Positions 15,501 through 25,367 of a DNA stretch of 64,000 nt are shown piece by piece; positions within the stretch are counted from its first letter, which is position 1, and every line of letters begins with the position of its first letter. The notes beneath the pieces were generated by a model that was not told the origin of the DNA, searched no databases, and worked only from the letters and a program-made list of their open reading frames with translations. Position numbers and translations under genes: made by a program. Source of the DNA: Arcobacter acticola (GTDB lineage: Bacteria; Campylobacterota; Campylobacteria; Campylobacterales; Arcobacteraceae); NCBI RefSeq assembly GCF_013177675.1, contig NZ_CP042652.1:372001-436000 (forward strand), read 5' to 3'.

Positions 15501-16493
15501 ATGAGTTTAAAAGAAGAAATTAACTACTCTTTATGGTGTGATTTTATTGAAAGAGATTTTTTAGAAAATAGATTTAAAGAGATTATCAAAAAACAAATTA
15601 TTCAAGGTGCAACATCAAATCCTGCGATTTTTGAATCATCAATTTCAAACTCTGTTGCTTATAAACAACAACTTGATATGTTACAAGCAAATAATGCAAA
15701 AACAATTTATGAAGAATTAGCATTAACAGATATTAAAAGAGCTGCTTTTCTACTTGATAAATTACATAAAAACGATTCTGATGATGGATTTATTTCTATT
15801 GAAGTTGACCCATTATTATGTGATGATGCAGCAGGAACTATTGAAGAAGGTGTTAGACTTTATTCTCAAATTAATGCTGAAAATGTAATGATAAAAGTTC
15901 CTGCAACTGAAGCTGGATATATTGCTATGAGAGAATTAACATCAAGAGGAATTAATGTAAATGCAACTTTGATTTTTTCACCAGCTCAAGCTATTAAATG
16001 TGCACAAGCTTTAGATGAAGGAATTAAAGATTCAAATAAAGATATAAAAGCAGTTATTTCTGTTTTTGTTTCAAGATTAGATAGATTAGCTGATGGTGAT
16101 TTTGCATTAAAAGGACTTCAAACTTCAAAGCTTGGAATTGTTAATGCAACAAAATGTTATCACGAAGTAAATAAGTTTAAAAATCCAAATATTAGAACAT
16201 TATTTGCAAGTACGGGTGTTAAAGGAAATGAGTTAAGTCCTACATATTATGTAGATAATTTAATTTTTCCAAACTCTGTAAATACAGCACCTCTTGCTAC
16301 TATTGAGGATTGGTTAACTGATGGTTCAAAAGAGCCAACTGCTATTATGAGTGAAGTAGATTGTGATAAATATTTTGATACTTTAAAACAAAAAGGTATT
16401 AAAATGCAAGCAATTTATGACAAACTTTTAGTAGATGGACTAGACTCTTTTAAAGTTTCTTTTAGAGATTTACTTTCAAAACTAATTAACTAA
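15501..16493 (+). CDS. tal: Transaldolase
   Basis: Transaldolase moves a three-carbon unit between sugar phosphates in the non-oxidative pentose phosphate pathway. The 330-residue protein has the family features QGATSNPAIFESSI, ISIEVDPLLCDDAAGTIEEG and the Schiff-base lysine in ENVMIKVPATEAGYIA (about residue 133). Later LIFSPAQAIKCA and VSRLDRLADG are also conserved. Its length and style match the longer Tal of Campylobacterota and Actinobacteria rather than the short FSA-like form. It is followed by a long hairpin and then the DAHP synthase gene, which uses erythrose 4-phosphate, a transaldolase product. Confidence 0.93.
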   Translation: MSLKEEINYSLWCDFIERDFLENRFKEIIKKQIIQGATSNPAIFESSISNSVAYKQQLDMLQANNAKTIYEELALTDIKRAAFLLDKLHKNDSDDGFISIEVDPLLCDDAAGTIEEGVRLYSQINAENVMIKVPATEAGYIAMRELTSRGINVNATLIFSPAQAIKCAQALDEGIKDSNKDIKAVISVFVSRLDRLADGDFALKGLQTSKLGIVNATKCYHEVNKFKNPNIRTLFASTGVKGNELSPTYYVDNLIFPNSVNTAPLATIEDWLTDGSKEPTAIMSEVDCDKYFDTLKQKGIKMQAIYDKLLVDGLDSFKVSFRDLLSKLIN

Positions 16494-16495
16494 TA

Positions 16496-16527
16496 TATTT
16501 AAGTAGCTATTTTTAGCTACTTAAATA
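16496..16527 (+). terminator. Long perfect hairpin after tal
   Basis: A 14-bp perfect stem (16496-16509 with 16514-16527, core AAGTAGCTA / TAGCTACTT) with a TTTT loop begins two bases after the tal stop. No T tract follows, so it may act as a transcript-end or stability structure rather than a classic intrinsic terminator. Confidence 0.6.
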
Positions 16528-16634
16528 ACTATACCAAAAACTACTATTACAAACTAATAACAAAACAAACTCAACAACTTAAGAATTATTTAGATAAAAT
16601 TTATTCAATTAATTAAAAACAAAAGGCAGATTAA

Positions 16635-17996
16635 ATGAATAATTGGAATCCAAGCTCTTGGAGAGATTTCCCTATAAAGCAACAACCTACTTATACTGAT
16701 TTAGAAAAACTAAAAAAAGTAGAAAGTGAATTAGCTTCTTATCCACCTTTAATTTTTGCAGGTGAAGCGCTAAATTTAAAAAAACAGTTAGCTGATGTAG
16801 TAAATGGGAAAGCTTTTTTACTTCAAGGGGGAGATTGTGCAGAATCATTTTCATCATTTAATGCGGCAAATATAAAAGATTTATTTAAAGTAATGATGCA
16901 AATGGCTGTTGTTTTAACTTTTTCAGGTGGTTGTCCAGTTGTAAAAGTAGGGCGAGTTGCAGGGCAGTTTGCAAAACCTAGATCTTCTGATTTTGAAGAA
17001 ATAGATGGAATTTCATTACCATCTTATAGAGGTGATATTGTAAATGATATTGAGTTTACAGAAAAAGCAAGAAATCCAAAAGCTAAAAAACTTTTAAAAG
17101 CATATAACCAAAGTGCAGCAACAATGAACCTTTTAAGAGCATTCTCAAGAGGTGGAATGGCTGATTTAAATCAAGTTCATTTATGGAATTTAGACTTTGT
17201 TAAAGATAATTATTTAGGTGCTAAATATGAAGAGTTAGCAGATGAAATTTCAAAAACATTGAAGTTTATGAAAGCATGTGGAATTACAAGTGAATCAACT
17301 CCTCAAATCAATCAAACAACACTATTTACTTCTCATGAAGCATTATTATTAAACTATGAGCAAGCACTTACAAGAAGAGATTCAATTACAGGTGACTGGT
17401 TTAACTGTGCTGCTCATATGTTATGGATAGGGGATAGAACAAGAGATTTAAGAGATGCTCATATTGAATATTTCAGAGGTATTAAAAATCCTATTGGTTG
17501 TAAAGTTGGTCCAACTATGAGAGAAGATGAACTAATTCAATTAATAGATACTTTAAATCCTGATAATGAAGCAGGAAGATTAAATCTAATTGTTAGAATG
17601 GGTGCAAATAAAGTAGGTGATTATCTACCTAAACTATTGAAAAAAGTAAAAGCTGAAGGTAAAAATGTATTATGGTCTTGTGACCCAATGCATGGAAATA
17701 CAATTAAAGCTGATAATGGTTATAAAACAAGAGATTTTGAAGCAATATTATCTGAAGTAAAACAGTTTTTCCAAATCCATAAAGCAGAAGGTACATACGC
17801 AGGTGGAATTCACTTAGAAATGACAGGACAAAACGTAACTGAATGTACAGGAAGTGCAAGTTCTGCTGTTACTCAAGAAGGATTAGCTTCTAGATATCAT
17901 ACACAATGTGACCCTAGAATGAATGCTGATCAAGCATTAGAATTGTCATTTATGATAGCTGATACTTTAAAAGAAGCTAGAAGCGATTTATTTTAG
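16635..17996 (+). CDS. 3-deoxy-7-phosphoheptulonate (DAHP) synthase, class II
   Basis: This enzyme condenses phosphoenolpyruvate with erythrose 4-phosphate, the first step to aromatic amino acids. The 453-residue protein is the plant-like class II type: [17 protein letters not shown] at the N-terminus, [12 protein letters not shown], the [11 protein letters not shown] motif, [13 protein letters not shown] and near the C-terminus SCDPMHGNT and [14 protein letters not shown]. These contain the conserved Cys, Arg, His and Glu of substrate and metal binding. Length is normal. It starts behind AAAAGGC, 141 bp after tal, and converges on the ArsC-like gene across a hairpin. Confidence 0.95.
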   Translation: MNNWNPSSWRDFPIKQQPTYTDLEKLKKVESELASYPPLIFAGEALNLKKQLADVVNGKAFLLQGGDCAESFSSFNAANIKDLFKVMMQMAVVLTFSGGCPVVKVGRVAGQFAKPRSSDFEEIDGISLPSYRGDIVNDIEFTEKARNPKAKKLLKAYNQSAATMNLLRAFSRGGMADLNQVHLWNLDFVKDNYLGAKYEELADEISKTLKFMKACGITSESTPQINQTTLFTSHEALLLNYEQALTRRDSITGDWFNCAAHMLWIGDRTRDLRDAHIEYFRGIKNPIGCKVGPTMREDELIQLIDTLNPDNEAGRLNLIVRMGANKVGDYLPKLLKKVKAEGKNVLWSCDPMHGNTIKADNGYKTRDFEAILSEVKQFFQIHKAEGTYAGGIHLEMTGQNVTECTGSASSAVTQEGLASRYHTQCDPRMNADQALELSFMIADTLKEARSDLF

Positions 17997-18007
17997 AAAA
18001 ATAGACT

Positions 18008-18045
18008 AAAAAATAGAGTAGAAATTTCCTACTCTATAAAAAAGT
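18008..18045. terminator. Bidirectional hairpin terminator, DAHP synthase / ArsC-like
   Basis: ATAGAGTAG (18013-18021) pairs perfectly with CTACTCTAT (18029-18037). A run of six A precedes it and A then T runs follow, so minus-strand transcripts end in a T tract. The stop codon of the ArsC-like gene (18034-18036) lies within the stem. Confidence 0.75.
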
Positions 18046-18375
18046 TTTTTTATAAATATCTTCATCCCAAGCTACAAGAACTTTGTTATCAAACTCAATA
18101 ACAGGTCTTTTGAAAAGCATAGGTTCTTTACATAACCATTCAAATTTTCCATTTTCATCTAAGTTTAATTCTTTTAGATTTAATGTTTTATATTTTGTAC
18201 CTTTTGAATTAAAAAGTATATTTATATCAGACTTTTGTGTCCAAGTTTTTATTTTGTCACTAGATGGAGTTTCCTTTTTAAAATCAAAAAATTCAACTTC
18301 TATATTATTGTCTTTGAAAAATTTCAAAGCGTTTCTAACACTTCCACAAGTTTTTATTCCATAAACTGTAATCAT
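18034..18375 (-). CDS. ArsC/Spx-family thioredoxin-fold protein
   Basis: A 113-residue protein of the ArsC/YffB/Spx family. Seen: YGIKTCGSVRNALKFFKDN, where the usual CX2C is CGSV, so only the first Cys is present, and PMLFKRPVIEFDN near the end (family motif with R-P-V/I). Arsenate reductases and Spx-like regulators share this fold; with no ars genes nearby and the YffB-like length, a general thiol or glutathione-linked role is more likely than arsenate resistance. It sits eight bases after gatC on the same strand. Confidence 0.85.
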   Translation of the reverse strand: MITVYGIKTCGSVRNALKFFKDNNIEVEFFDFKKETPSSDKIKTWTQKSDINILFNSKGTKYKTLNLKELNLDENGKFEWLCKEPMLFKRPVIEFDNKVLVAWDEDIYKKTFL

Positions 18376-18383
18376 TTACTTTC

Positions 18384-18674
18384 CTATTCAATAATTTTTG
18401 GAACTACGAAATATCCATCTTCACTTTTTGGTGCATGTTTTAAAATATGATTTGATAGTTCTAAATCTTGAACTGCAACATCTTCTCTTAATGGAGTTCC
18501 ACCTTCAATTGTACTAAATGTTGCTTCAATTCCTGAAACATCGATTTCATTTAAATTTTCAACAAAGTTTATAATATCACCTAACTCTGCTTTTAATTTC
18601 TCTTTTTTTGAATCATCAATTTCTAAACTAGATAGTTTAGATAGTTTTGCTATTAAGTTATCATCAACAGTCAT
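18384..18674 (-). CDS. gatC: Asp/Glu-tRNA amidotransferase subunit C
   Basis: GatC is the small stabilising subunit of GatCAB, which converts mischarged Glu-tRNA(Gln) and Asp-tRNA(Asn) to the amide forms. The 96-residue protein has the family pattern DDNLIAKLSKLSSLEIDDS at the N-terminus, then GDIINFVENLNEIDVSGIEA and the C-terminal PLREDV and DGYFVVPKIIE. Length is normal. gatA and gatB are not adjacent, as is usual in Campylobacterota. It is 45 bp downstream of tgt and likely shares a transcript with the ArsC-like gene. Confidence 0.93.
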   Translation of the reverse strand: MTVDDNLIAKLSKLSSLEIDDSKKEKLKAELGDIINFVENLNEIDVSGIEATFSTIEGGTPLREDVAVQDLELSNHILKHAPKSEDGYFVVPKIIE

Positions 18675-18719
18675 AATTTTCCTTAATTTTTAATATTTTT
18701 TATTTTAGCTAAAAAGAGT

Positions 18720-19859
<1,140 letters not shown>

Positions 19860-19900
19860 TTAAAATATTTTGATTATATCTAAAGTTAAATAATAATAAA

Positions 19901-19956
19901 ATTTTATAATAATTATATACTATTTTAATTATAAAATAATAATTTTGGTGTATAAT
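19901..19956 (+). promoter_or_regulatory. Dyad and -10 box upstream of the TolC-PhnD-kinase operon
   Basis: A perfect 10-bp inverted repeat, ATTTTATAAT (19901-19910) and ATTATAAAAT (19928-19937), lies before a -10 box TATAAT (19951-19956) and an AAGG ribosome site at 19976-19979. The dyad could be an operator, but the spacer is nearly pure A/T, so chance is a real alternative. Confidence 0.35.
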
Positions 19957-19984
19957 ATAATAATATTTTTAAGCAAGGCAATTA

Positions 19985-21375
19985 ATGAAAAAAATTCTAC
20001 TAATCTCATTTCTTATGATCTCTTCGATTTTTGCAAAAGAAGTAAAAATAAGTTTAGATGAGGCTATATCCTTAGCTTTAGAAAATAATGGTTTAAATAA
20101 ATTTCAAAGATAAATTTAGAAATTGCAGAGGCTCAATATCAACAAGCTCTTAGTGCAAACTACCCAAGTTTAGATGCTGTTTTATATGCAAATAGAGATA
20201 AAAAAGATTTAATATATCAACAAAGAGGAACATTTACCTTACCTGCAAATTTAGCTGGTGCATTGTCATATGTTACGGGACAACAAATAACTACAATTCC
20301 TGCTGATATAGATGCAACTGCATATGGTAGAGATACAGTTAAAGGTTCACTTGAACTAAATTATCCACTTTATACAGGTGGAAAAATTGAAGCTATTATT
20401 AATCAAGCTAAACTAAATAAAGAATTAGTGAAAGTTGTAATAATAAGAAGTCAAAATGATGTTACTTTTGATGTAAAAAGATACTATTATGGATACATAC
20501 TAACTAATGAATTACATAAAATAGTAGAAAAGATTTATAAAAATATGAAATTTAGTACAGATTTAGCAAAAGAGTTTTTAGAAAGTAGTACAACATTAAA
20601 AATAAACAGAACAGATTATTTAAATGCAAAATTAACAACTTCTTTACTTCAATCAACACTTTCAAAACTAGAATTAAATAGAGAACTATTAAAAAATGCA
20701 ATGGGAAATTTAGTTGGTTTAACTTGGGATGATAAGGTTGAAATTTCTTATGAAGAAAAAGAAATATTAAATCAAAATCTTTCTTTACAAAAAATAATAG
20801 AAAAAGCTTATTCATTAAATCCAGATATTCATCAAGTAAATCTAGCAGTTAAAATAAAAGATGAGCAAATAAATGAAGCCCAATCTGCTTATTATCCTCA
20901 GGTTGGAGTTTTTGGTAGTGTTAATCGAACTTATAATTCTTATGAATATGGATATTTAAATGATGATAATCAAGATACTTGGAATATAGGAATTGCAGTT
21001 AAAATGTCTCTTTTTGATGGCTTTAAAACTAAAAATACAGTCTTAGAAAAGAAATTAAATAAAAATGTAATGGATGAGCAAAAAATATTACTAGAAAATG
21101 CAGTTGCTTTACAACTAAAAAATGAGTTTTTAACTTCTACTTTAGGATATGAGCAGATTAATATATTAAAAGAAGCAGTTGCGACAGCAGCTGAAAATAG
21201 TGAATTAAATCTAAAAGGCTTCGAATATGAAATGGTTGAAGCAAGAGATTTAGTTCAATCCCAGTTAACAGAAGCTTACATCAGAGCAGATTATTTAAAA
21301 AATGTGCATGATTATTTGCTTTCATTAGCTACAATTGATAAATTGATAGGACAAAAATTAGATGAAAGTTTTTAA
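19985..21375 (+). pseudogene. TolC-family outer membrane efflux protein, frameshifted
   Basis: The gene starts at 19985 behind an AAGG site with a signal peptide (KKILLISFLMISSIFA) and the TolC-like ISLDEAISLALENNG, but the frame hits TAA at 20111-20113 after 42 codons. The -1 frame continues unbroken from about 20101 (ISKINLEIAEAQYQQALSAN) to 21375. Adding one A in the A run at 20099-20101 restores a 463-residue protein of normal TolC length, with two helical repeats (NLEIAEAQYQQ and DEQINEAQSAYYPQVG). No slippery heptamer is in phase, so this is an indel mutation or a sequencing error rather than programmed shifting. An internal start at 20263 would lack the signal peptide. It overlaps the next gene by 14 bp. 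Confidence 0.85.
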
Positions 21376-22243
21376 AAATGTTTTAGTTTTTATTTTTCTA
21401 TTTTTAAACATATCTTCAAATGCTGAAGAAAAATTAGTTTTTGGGATTACAGTTTCAGAAAACTATGCTGGAGATGAACATCGTATAAGAAAATTAGCTT
21501 CTAATATGATTAATAAAATGAATATTGAATATGAGAAAGAATTTGATGCAATTTTTTATGATAATCAAGAATTGTTATTAAAAGATTTTAAAGATAAAAA
21601 AAATATTAATGCAGTTGTGCTTTACCCAGCGTTTTATTTTGATAATAAAAACTTAATAAAAAAGATATCTAAAAATCCATTTATTTATAAAACTAGCACA
21701 ACAAGTAGCTCTCAATTATTTTTAATAGCAAATACGAACTCAAAAATTAATTCAATCAGTGATATAAAAAATAAAACGTTTATGAATACAGATTTTAATG
21801 ATACTTATTCAACTTGGTTAGATTATTTAACACTAAAAAATTTAAATAACACATATAAGAAAGTAATAGGAAATCAATTAAAATCTAGTAAATCATCAAC
21901 AGCATTGTTAGATGTATATTTTAATAAAGCAGATTTCTGTGTTATTGAAAAAGAAACATATGTAAATATGTTAATACTTAATCCATCTTTAGAAAAAAAA
22001 TTAAAAGTCGTAGAAAAATCTCCAGAAATATTTTTCTCTGCAATTACAACAATTCACAAAGAGGCAACGCCAGAGTTAATAACTTTAATAAATGAAATAT
22101 TAGATAAGAAAACTTTTAAAGATGATTTTAAAGAATTTTTAAAGTTGATAAATTTAGATTCAGCTTTAAGAGTTGAATTTGAAGACTTGAAAAATTTTGA
22201 AGATTTTTATTCTGAATATAGATTTTTAAAAGGGAAAGAATAA
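21362..22243 (+). CDS. PhnD-like periplasmic substrate-binding protein
   Basis: A 293-residue exported protein with a signal peptide (VFKNVLVFIFLFLNISSNA) followed by LVFGITVSENYAGDEHRIRKL and a two-lobed binding-protein pattern; YFNKADFCVIEKETYVNML and FFSAITTIHKEATPELITLI match the PhnD / type-2 periplasmic family (phosphate or phosphonate ABC-type binding proteins). No ABC permease or ATPase is nearby; instead a membrane histidine kinase follows by three bases, so the likely job is to deliver a ligand signal to that kinase. The ligand is unknown. The gene starts inside the end of the TolC-like gene. Confidence 0.8.
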   Translation: MKVFKNVLVFIFLFLNISSNAEEKLVFGITVSENYAGDEHRIRKLASNMINKMNIEYEKEFDAIFYDNQELLLKDFKDKKNINAVVLYPAFYFDNKNLIKKISKNPFIYKTSTTSSSQLFLIANTNSKINSISDIKNKTFMNTDFNDTYSTWLDYLTLKNLNNTYKKVIGNQLKSSKSSTALLDVYFNKADFCVIEKETYVNMLILNPSLEKKLKVVEKSPEIFFSAITTIHKEATPELITLINEILDKKTFKDDFKEFLKLINLDSALRVEFEDLKNFEDFYSEYRFLKGKE

Positions 22244-22246
22244 TTA

Positions 22247-23848
22247 ATGTTTTTTACTAAAAATACAATATTCTCTAAAATATTTAGATTACTTTTTGTT
22301 CTGTTTGTATTTGTTAGTATTCCATTAATAATATATTCTATTTCTACTCAAAAGAAAATGCTTTTAGATTCTTTAGAAGTTGAAGCTAAAGATATAAATA
22401 GATTTATTGAATTTGCATTGTCTGATGCCTTGCTTTTAAATGATAATTCAGCAATTGTAGAATTTTTAATAGATTATTCAAAGAAAAATGAAAAGCTGGA
22501 AAATATAATTATTTCAAAAGAAAACAATGATTATATAATTATTGAAAAAAATTCTTGGTCATTTGAACCTCAAATAGATCAAAAGTATAAAGATTTAGAA
22601 AAAAATGTTGAAAATTCTTTATTATTTAAATCACCCATCTTAAATACACAAGTTTTTCATCATACTTTCCCTATATATTCTTCAGGAATACATTTAGGAT
22701 GGATTCATTTAAGTATGAGTCTTGATGAATATAATAAAAGATTAGAGACTGTTTATTTAGGTTTTTTTACATTTTTTATTATACTCTTGGGATTTTCTTT
22801 ATTTATCTCATATATTCTTTCAAAATCAATTTCAGATCCTATTGTTTCATTAAATAATGTTGTAAGTAATATTTCTAAAGGAAATTTAAAATTAAGATCA
22901 AATTATGAAAGTGATGATGAAGTAGGAGCTTTAGCTCAAGGTTTTAATACAATGATATCTGCAATTGATGAAACACAAATACAGTTAAAACTTTCCCATG
23001 AAAAACTTGAAGAAAGAGTAGAATTAAGAACAAAAGATTTAGATAATACAAATAAATTATTAGAAACAAAAACAACAGAACTTGAAGAGTTAAATAAATC
23101 TCTTGATAAAAAAATAAAAGAAGAGATAGAAAAAAGAATTCAACAAGAAAGTATTCTAATACAACAATCAAGACTTGCAGCAACAGGTGAAATGATAGGT
23201 AATATTGCTCACCAATGGAGACAGCCATTATCTTTGATTACCACATGTGCAAGTGGAATAAAACTTGAAAAAGAGTTTGGTGTTTCAACTAAAGAAAGTG
23301 AAGTAGCAAAATTAGATACTATTATTCAATCTTCAAATTATTTATCTAAAACAATAGATGATTTTAGAAACTTCTTTAAGCCAAATAAAGAAAAAAACTA
23401 TTTCTCTATTGAAGAAATGGCAAACCAATCTATCTCGTTAATAAGCGCAAGTTTTGCTTTTCATTATATAAAGATAAATAAAAACTTTGCCAATATAGAA
23501 AAAGTTTTTGGTTTTCCAAATGAATTTTCACAAGCAATATTAAATGTATTAGCAAATGCAAAAGATGTTTTAGTTCAGAAGGAAATAGAAAATCCACAGG
23601 TAAATATTAATATATATGAAAATGAAGAGTTTGGTTTTTTGGAAATAGAAGATAATGGAGGTGGTATAAATCCAAATATTCTAATAAAAATATTTGAACC
23701 ATATTTTACAACAAAAGAAAAGAATCAAGGTACTGGAATTGGGCTTTATATGTCTAAAATGATTGTTGAAAAAAATATGAGTGGAAAATTAACCGTTATT
23801 AATACTTCAATTGGTGCAAAATTTATTTTTGCTATTCCAAAGGAATAA
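22247..23848 (+). CDS. HAMP-domain sensor histidine kinase
   Basis: A 533-residue inner-membrane kinase: first membrane helix about 12-30, periplasmic domain about 35-160, second membrane helix about 168-192, HAMP about 193-245 (SDPIVSLNNVVSNISKGNL), a long coiled coil about 245-310, then the phosphoacceptor region GNIAHQWRQPLSLI (His322) and a C-terminal ATPase with N box NVLANAKDV, G1 EIEDNGGGI, F box FEPYFTTK and G2 GTGIGLYMSK. The HQWRQPL dimerisation helix is the variant common in Campylobacterota kinases. No response regulator is adjacent, so its target is elsewhere. The PhnD-like protein directly upstream is the probable periplasmic input. Confidence 0.9.
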   Translation: MFFTKNTIFSKIFRLLFVLFVFVSIPLIIYSISTQKKMLLDSLEVEAKDINRFIEFALSDALLLNDNSAIVEFLIDYSKKNEKLENIIISKENNDYIIIEKNSWSFEPQIDQKYKDLEKNVENSLLFKSPILNTQVFHHTFPIYSSGIHLGWIHLSMSLDEYNKRLETVYLGFFTFFIILLGFSLFISYILSKSISDPIVSLNNVVSNISKGNLKLRSNYESDDEVGALAQGFNTMISAIDETQIQLKLSHEKLEERVELRTKDLDNTNKLLETKTTELEELNKSLDKKIKEEIEKRIQQESILIQQSRLAATGEMIGNIAHQWRQPLSLITTCASGIKLEKEFGVSTKESEVAKLDTIIQSSNYLSKTIDDFRNFFKPNKEKNYFSIEEMANQSISLISASFAFHYIKINKNFANIEKVFGFPNEFSQAILNVLANAKDVLVQKEIENPQVNINIYENEEFGFLEIEDNGGGINPNILIKIFEPYFTTKEKNQGTGIGLYMSKMIVEKNMSGKLTVINTSIGAKFIFAIPKE

Positions 23849-23914
23849 AATTACTTTCTAAAATTTGTTTTTAAATCATAATATCTTCGAACCAAATATT
23901 TAGTACGAAAAAGA

Positions 23915-23920
23915 TATAAT
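23915..23920 (+). promoter_or_regulatory. -10 box suggesting a leaderless transcript
   Basis: TATAAT ends only six bases before the ATG at 23927, and there is no Shine-Dalgarno in between (bases CCTTCC). Normal -10 to start-site spacing would put the first transcribed base at or next to the A of the ATG. Confidence 0.45.
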
Positions 23921-23926
23921 CCTTCC

Positions 23927-25354
23927 ATGAAAAAAATATTAATTATACTAGATGGTATTGTTGCAAAGAAATTAATGCAAAGAATTATTGAAGCTAATAC
24001 GGGCGACAATAGTTACGATGTTATTTATATGAGTGATGTGATATTACCTGTACAAAAACCTTCAAATTTTACATTTTATAAGTTTGATCCAACATCTAAA
24101 TCAAAGCTAGCAATGGTTTTAGATAAAAATATTCATACTGAAGTTTTAATTGCACTTAACTCTAAAGACGAGATGTTAAATGTAATAAAAAATATTAGAG
24201 AACATACAAAAAATCTTCAGATGACTATTTTGGATTATTGGGGAATGAAATCAAGTGACCCTTTAGTAACTATATATAGAGGTATTGAAGTTCTTGCTAA
24301 TGGAATGGTTGAGAAACTTCCAAATGTACCTGTTTTAGCTCAAAATATTGGATTAAAACAAGGTGAAATTATGGAAATTAGAGTTCCTTTTGGAAGCTCT
24401 TATGCATATAGATATATAGGTTCTATTGAGCAAAAAGAGTGGAAAATATTTGGACTTTATAGAAACCAAAAAATGATTACAATAAAACCATCATTAGTTT
24501 TAAAACCAAATGACCTTATTTTAGTTATTGGAAAACCTGAAGTTTTAATGCAAGTTTATAATGTAATAGGAAAAACACAAGGGCAGTTTCCTATGCCATT
24601 TGGAAGTAATATTTATTTATATTTAGATTTATATTTCGAAGATGAAAATAGTGTAAGAAAAGCTATTGAAGAAGCTAAATATTTAAATCAGAAATTAAAA
24701 AACAATTTATTAATAGTTAGAATCACAAGACCAACTACTGTTGAGATTATGGATTTTATAAAAAGTGAATTAAAATATTTCCCAACAATTAATTTAATTA
24801 TTGATTATTCAAATAAGGGTTTTGCAAAAATTATAAAAGAAGATTCAAGAAAAAACAATATTGGTATGATTATGTTAACTTCTGAAATGTTTAAAAATAA
24901 AGAGAATACTAAATCTGTTATGGAATTGAAAATTCCAGTTTTTAAATTTGGTAAAGAGAAGTTAAAATCAATTAAAAGAACAGTAATTGTATTAAATGAT
25001 ACAAACTCTTATGAACAAATTTCTCCAATTGTATTTGATATTTCAAGTCAATTAAAAGTAAAAACAAAAATATTTGATTTAGATCCTATTGGAGAAAAAG
25101 ATGGAAAGTCTACTCTTTTAGATCATTTTGAAAATCTTGCAAAAATATTTAATGAAAAATTAGAAGTTGTAACAAGTGGTGAAAATCCTATTAGAGAATT
25201 AAAAAAACAAAGAAATATGCTACAGATATTACCTTTAAAAGATGAAATGTTCAAAAAAAGATTCTCTTTTAAATTTTTATATACAAATAGTGATTTTATA
25301 GCATTTGATATGAATAAATTTAATCAACTATTAATTCCAATAGTTGAAGAATAA
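23927..25354 (+). CDS. TrkA-C (RCK) domain protein, COG3400-like
   Basis: A 475-residue cytoplasmic protein with a Rossmann-like N-terminal part (KKILIILDGIVAKKLMQRI), a TrkA-C/RCK-C-like domain around residues 145-215 (EIRVPFGSSYAYRYIGSI through KPNDLILVIGKPEVL), and a C-terminal half with repeated alpha/beta units resembling USP-like or RCK-like lobes. It belongs to a conserved Campylobacterota family (COG3400) with no settled function; relation to potassium or other cation transport control is suggested only by the RCK domain. No ion channel gene adjoins it. It is followed by the aminotransferase gene. Confidence 0.75.
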   Translation: MKKILIILDGIVAKKLMQRIIEANTGDNSYDVIYMSDVILPVQKPSNFTFYKFDPTSKSKLAMVLDKNIHTEVLIALNSKDEMLNVIKNIREHTKNLQMTILDYWGMKSSDPLVTIYRGIEVLANGMVEKLPNVPVLAQNIGLKQGEIMEIRVPFGSSYAYRYIGSIEQKEWKIFGLYRNQKMITIKPSLVLKPNDLILVIGKPEVLMQVYNVIGKTQGQFPMPFGSNIYLYLDLYFEDENSVRKAIEEAKYLNQKLKNNLLIVRITRPTTVEIMDFIKSELKYFPTINLIIDYSNKGFAKIIKEDSRKNNIGMIMLTSEMFKNKENTKSVMELKIPVFKFGKEKLKSIKRTVIVLNDTNSYEQISPIVFDISSQLKVKTKIFDLDPIGEKDGKSTLLDHFENLAKIFNEKLEVVTSGENPIRELKKQRNMLQILPLKDEMFKKRFSFKFLYTNSDFIAFDMNKFNQLLIPIVEE

Positions 25355-25367
25355 AAGGAAAAAATTA

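Noticed and set aside
18034-18375. Arsenate reductase
   Set aside because: The second Cys is replaced and no ars gene is nearby; only the fold family is claimed.
20096-20113. Programmed -1 frameshift in the TolC-like gene
   Set aside because: No in-phase slippery heptamer; AAATTTC is present but in the wrong phase. A simple one-base deletion fits better.
23927-25354. Potassium uptake protein TrkA
   Set aside because: Only a TrkA-C-like part is visible, no canonical NAD-binding TrkA-N motif, and no Trk/Ktr channel gene adjoins it.
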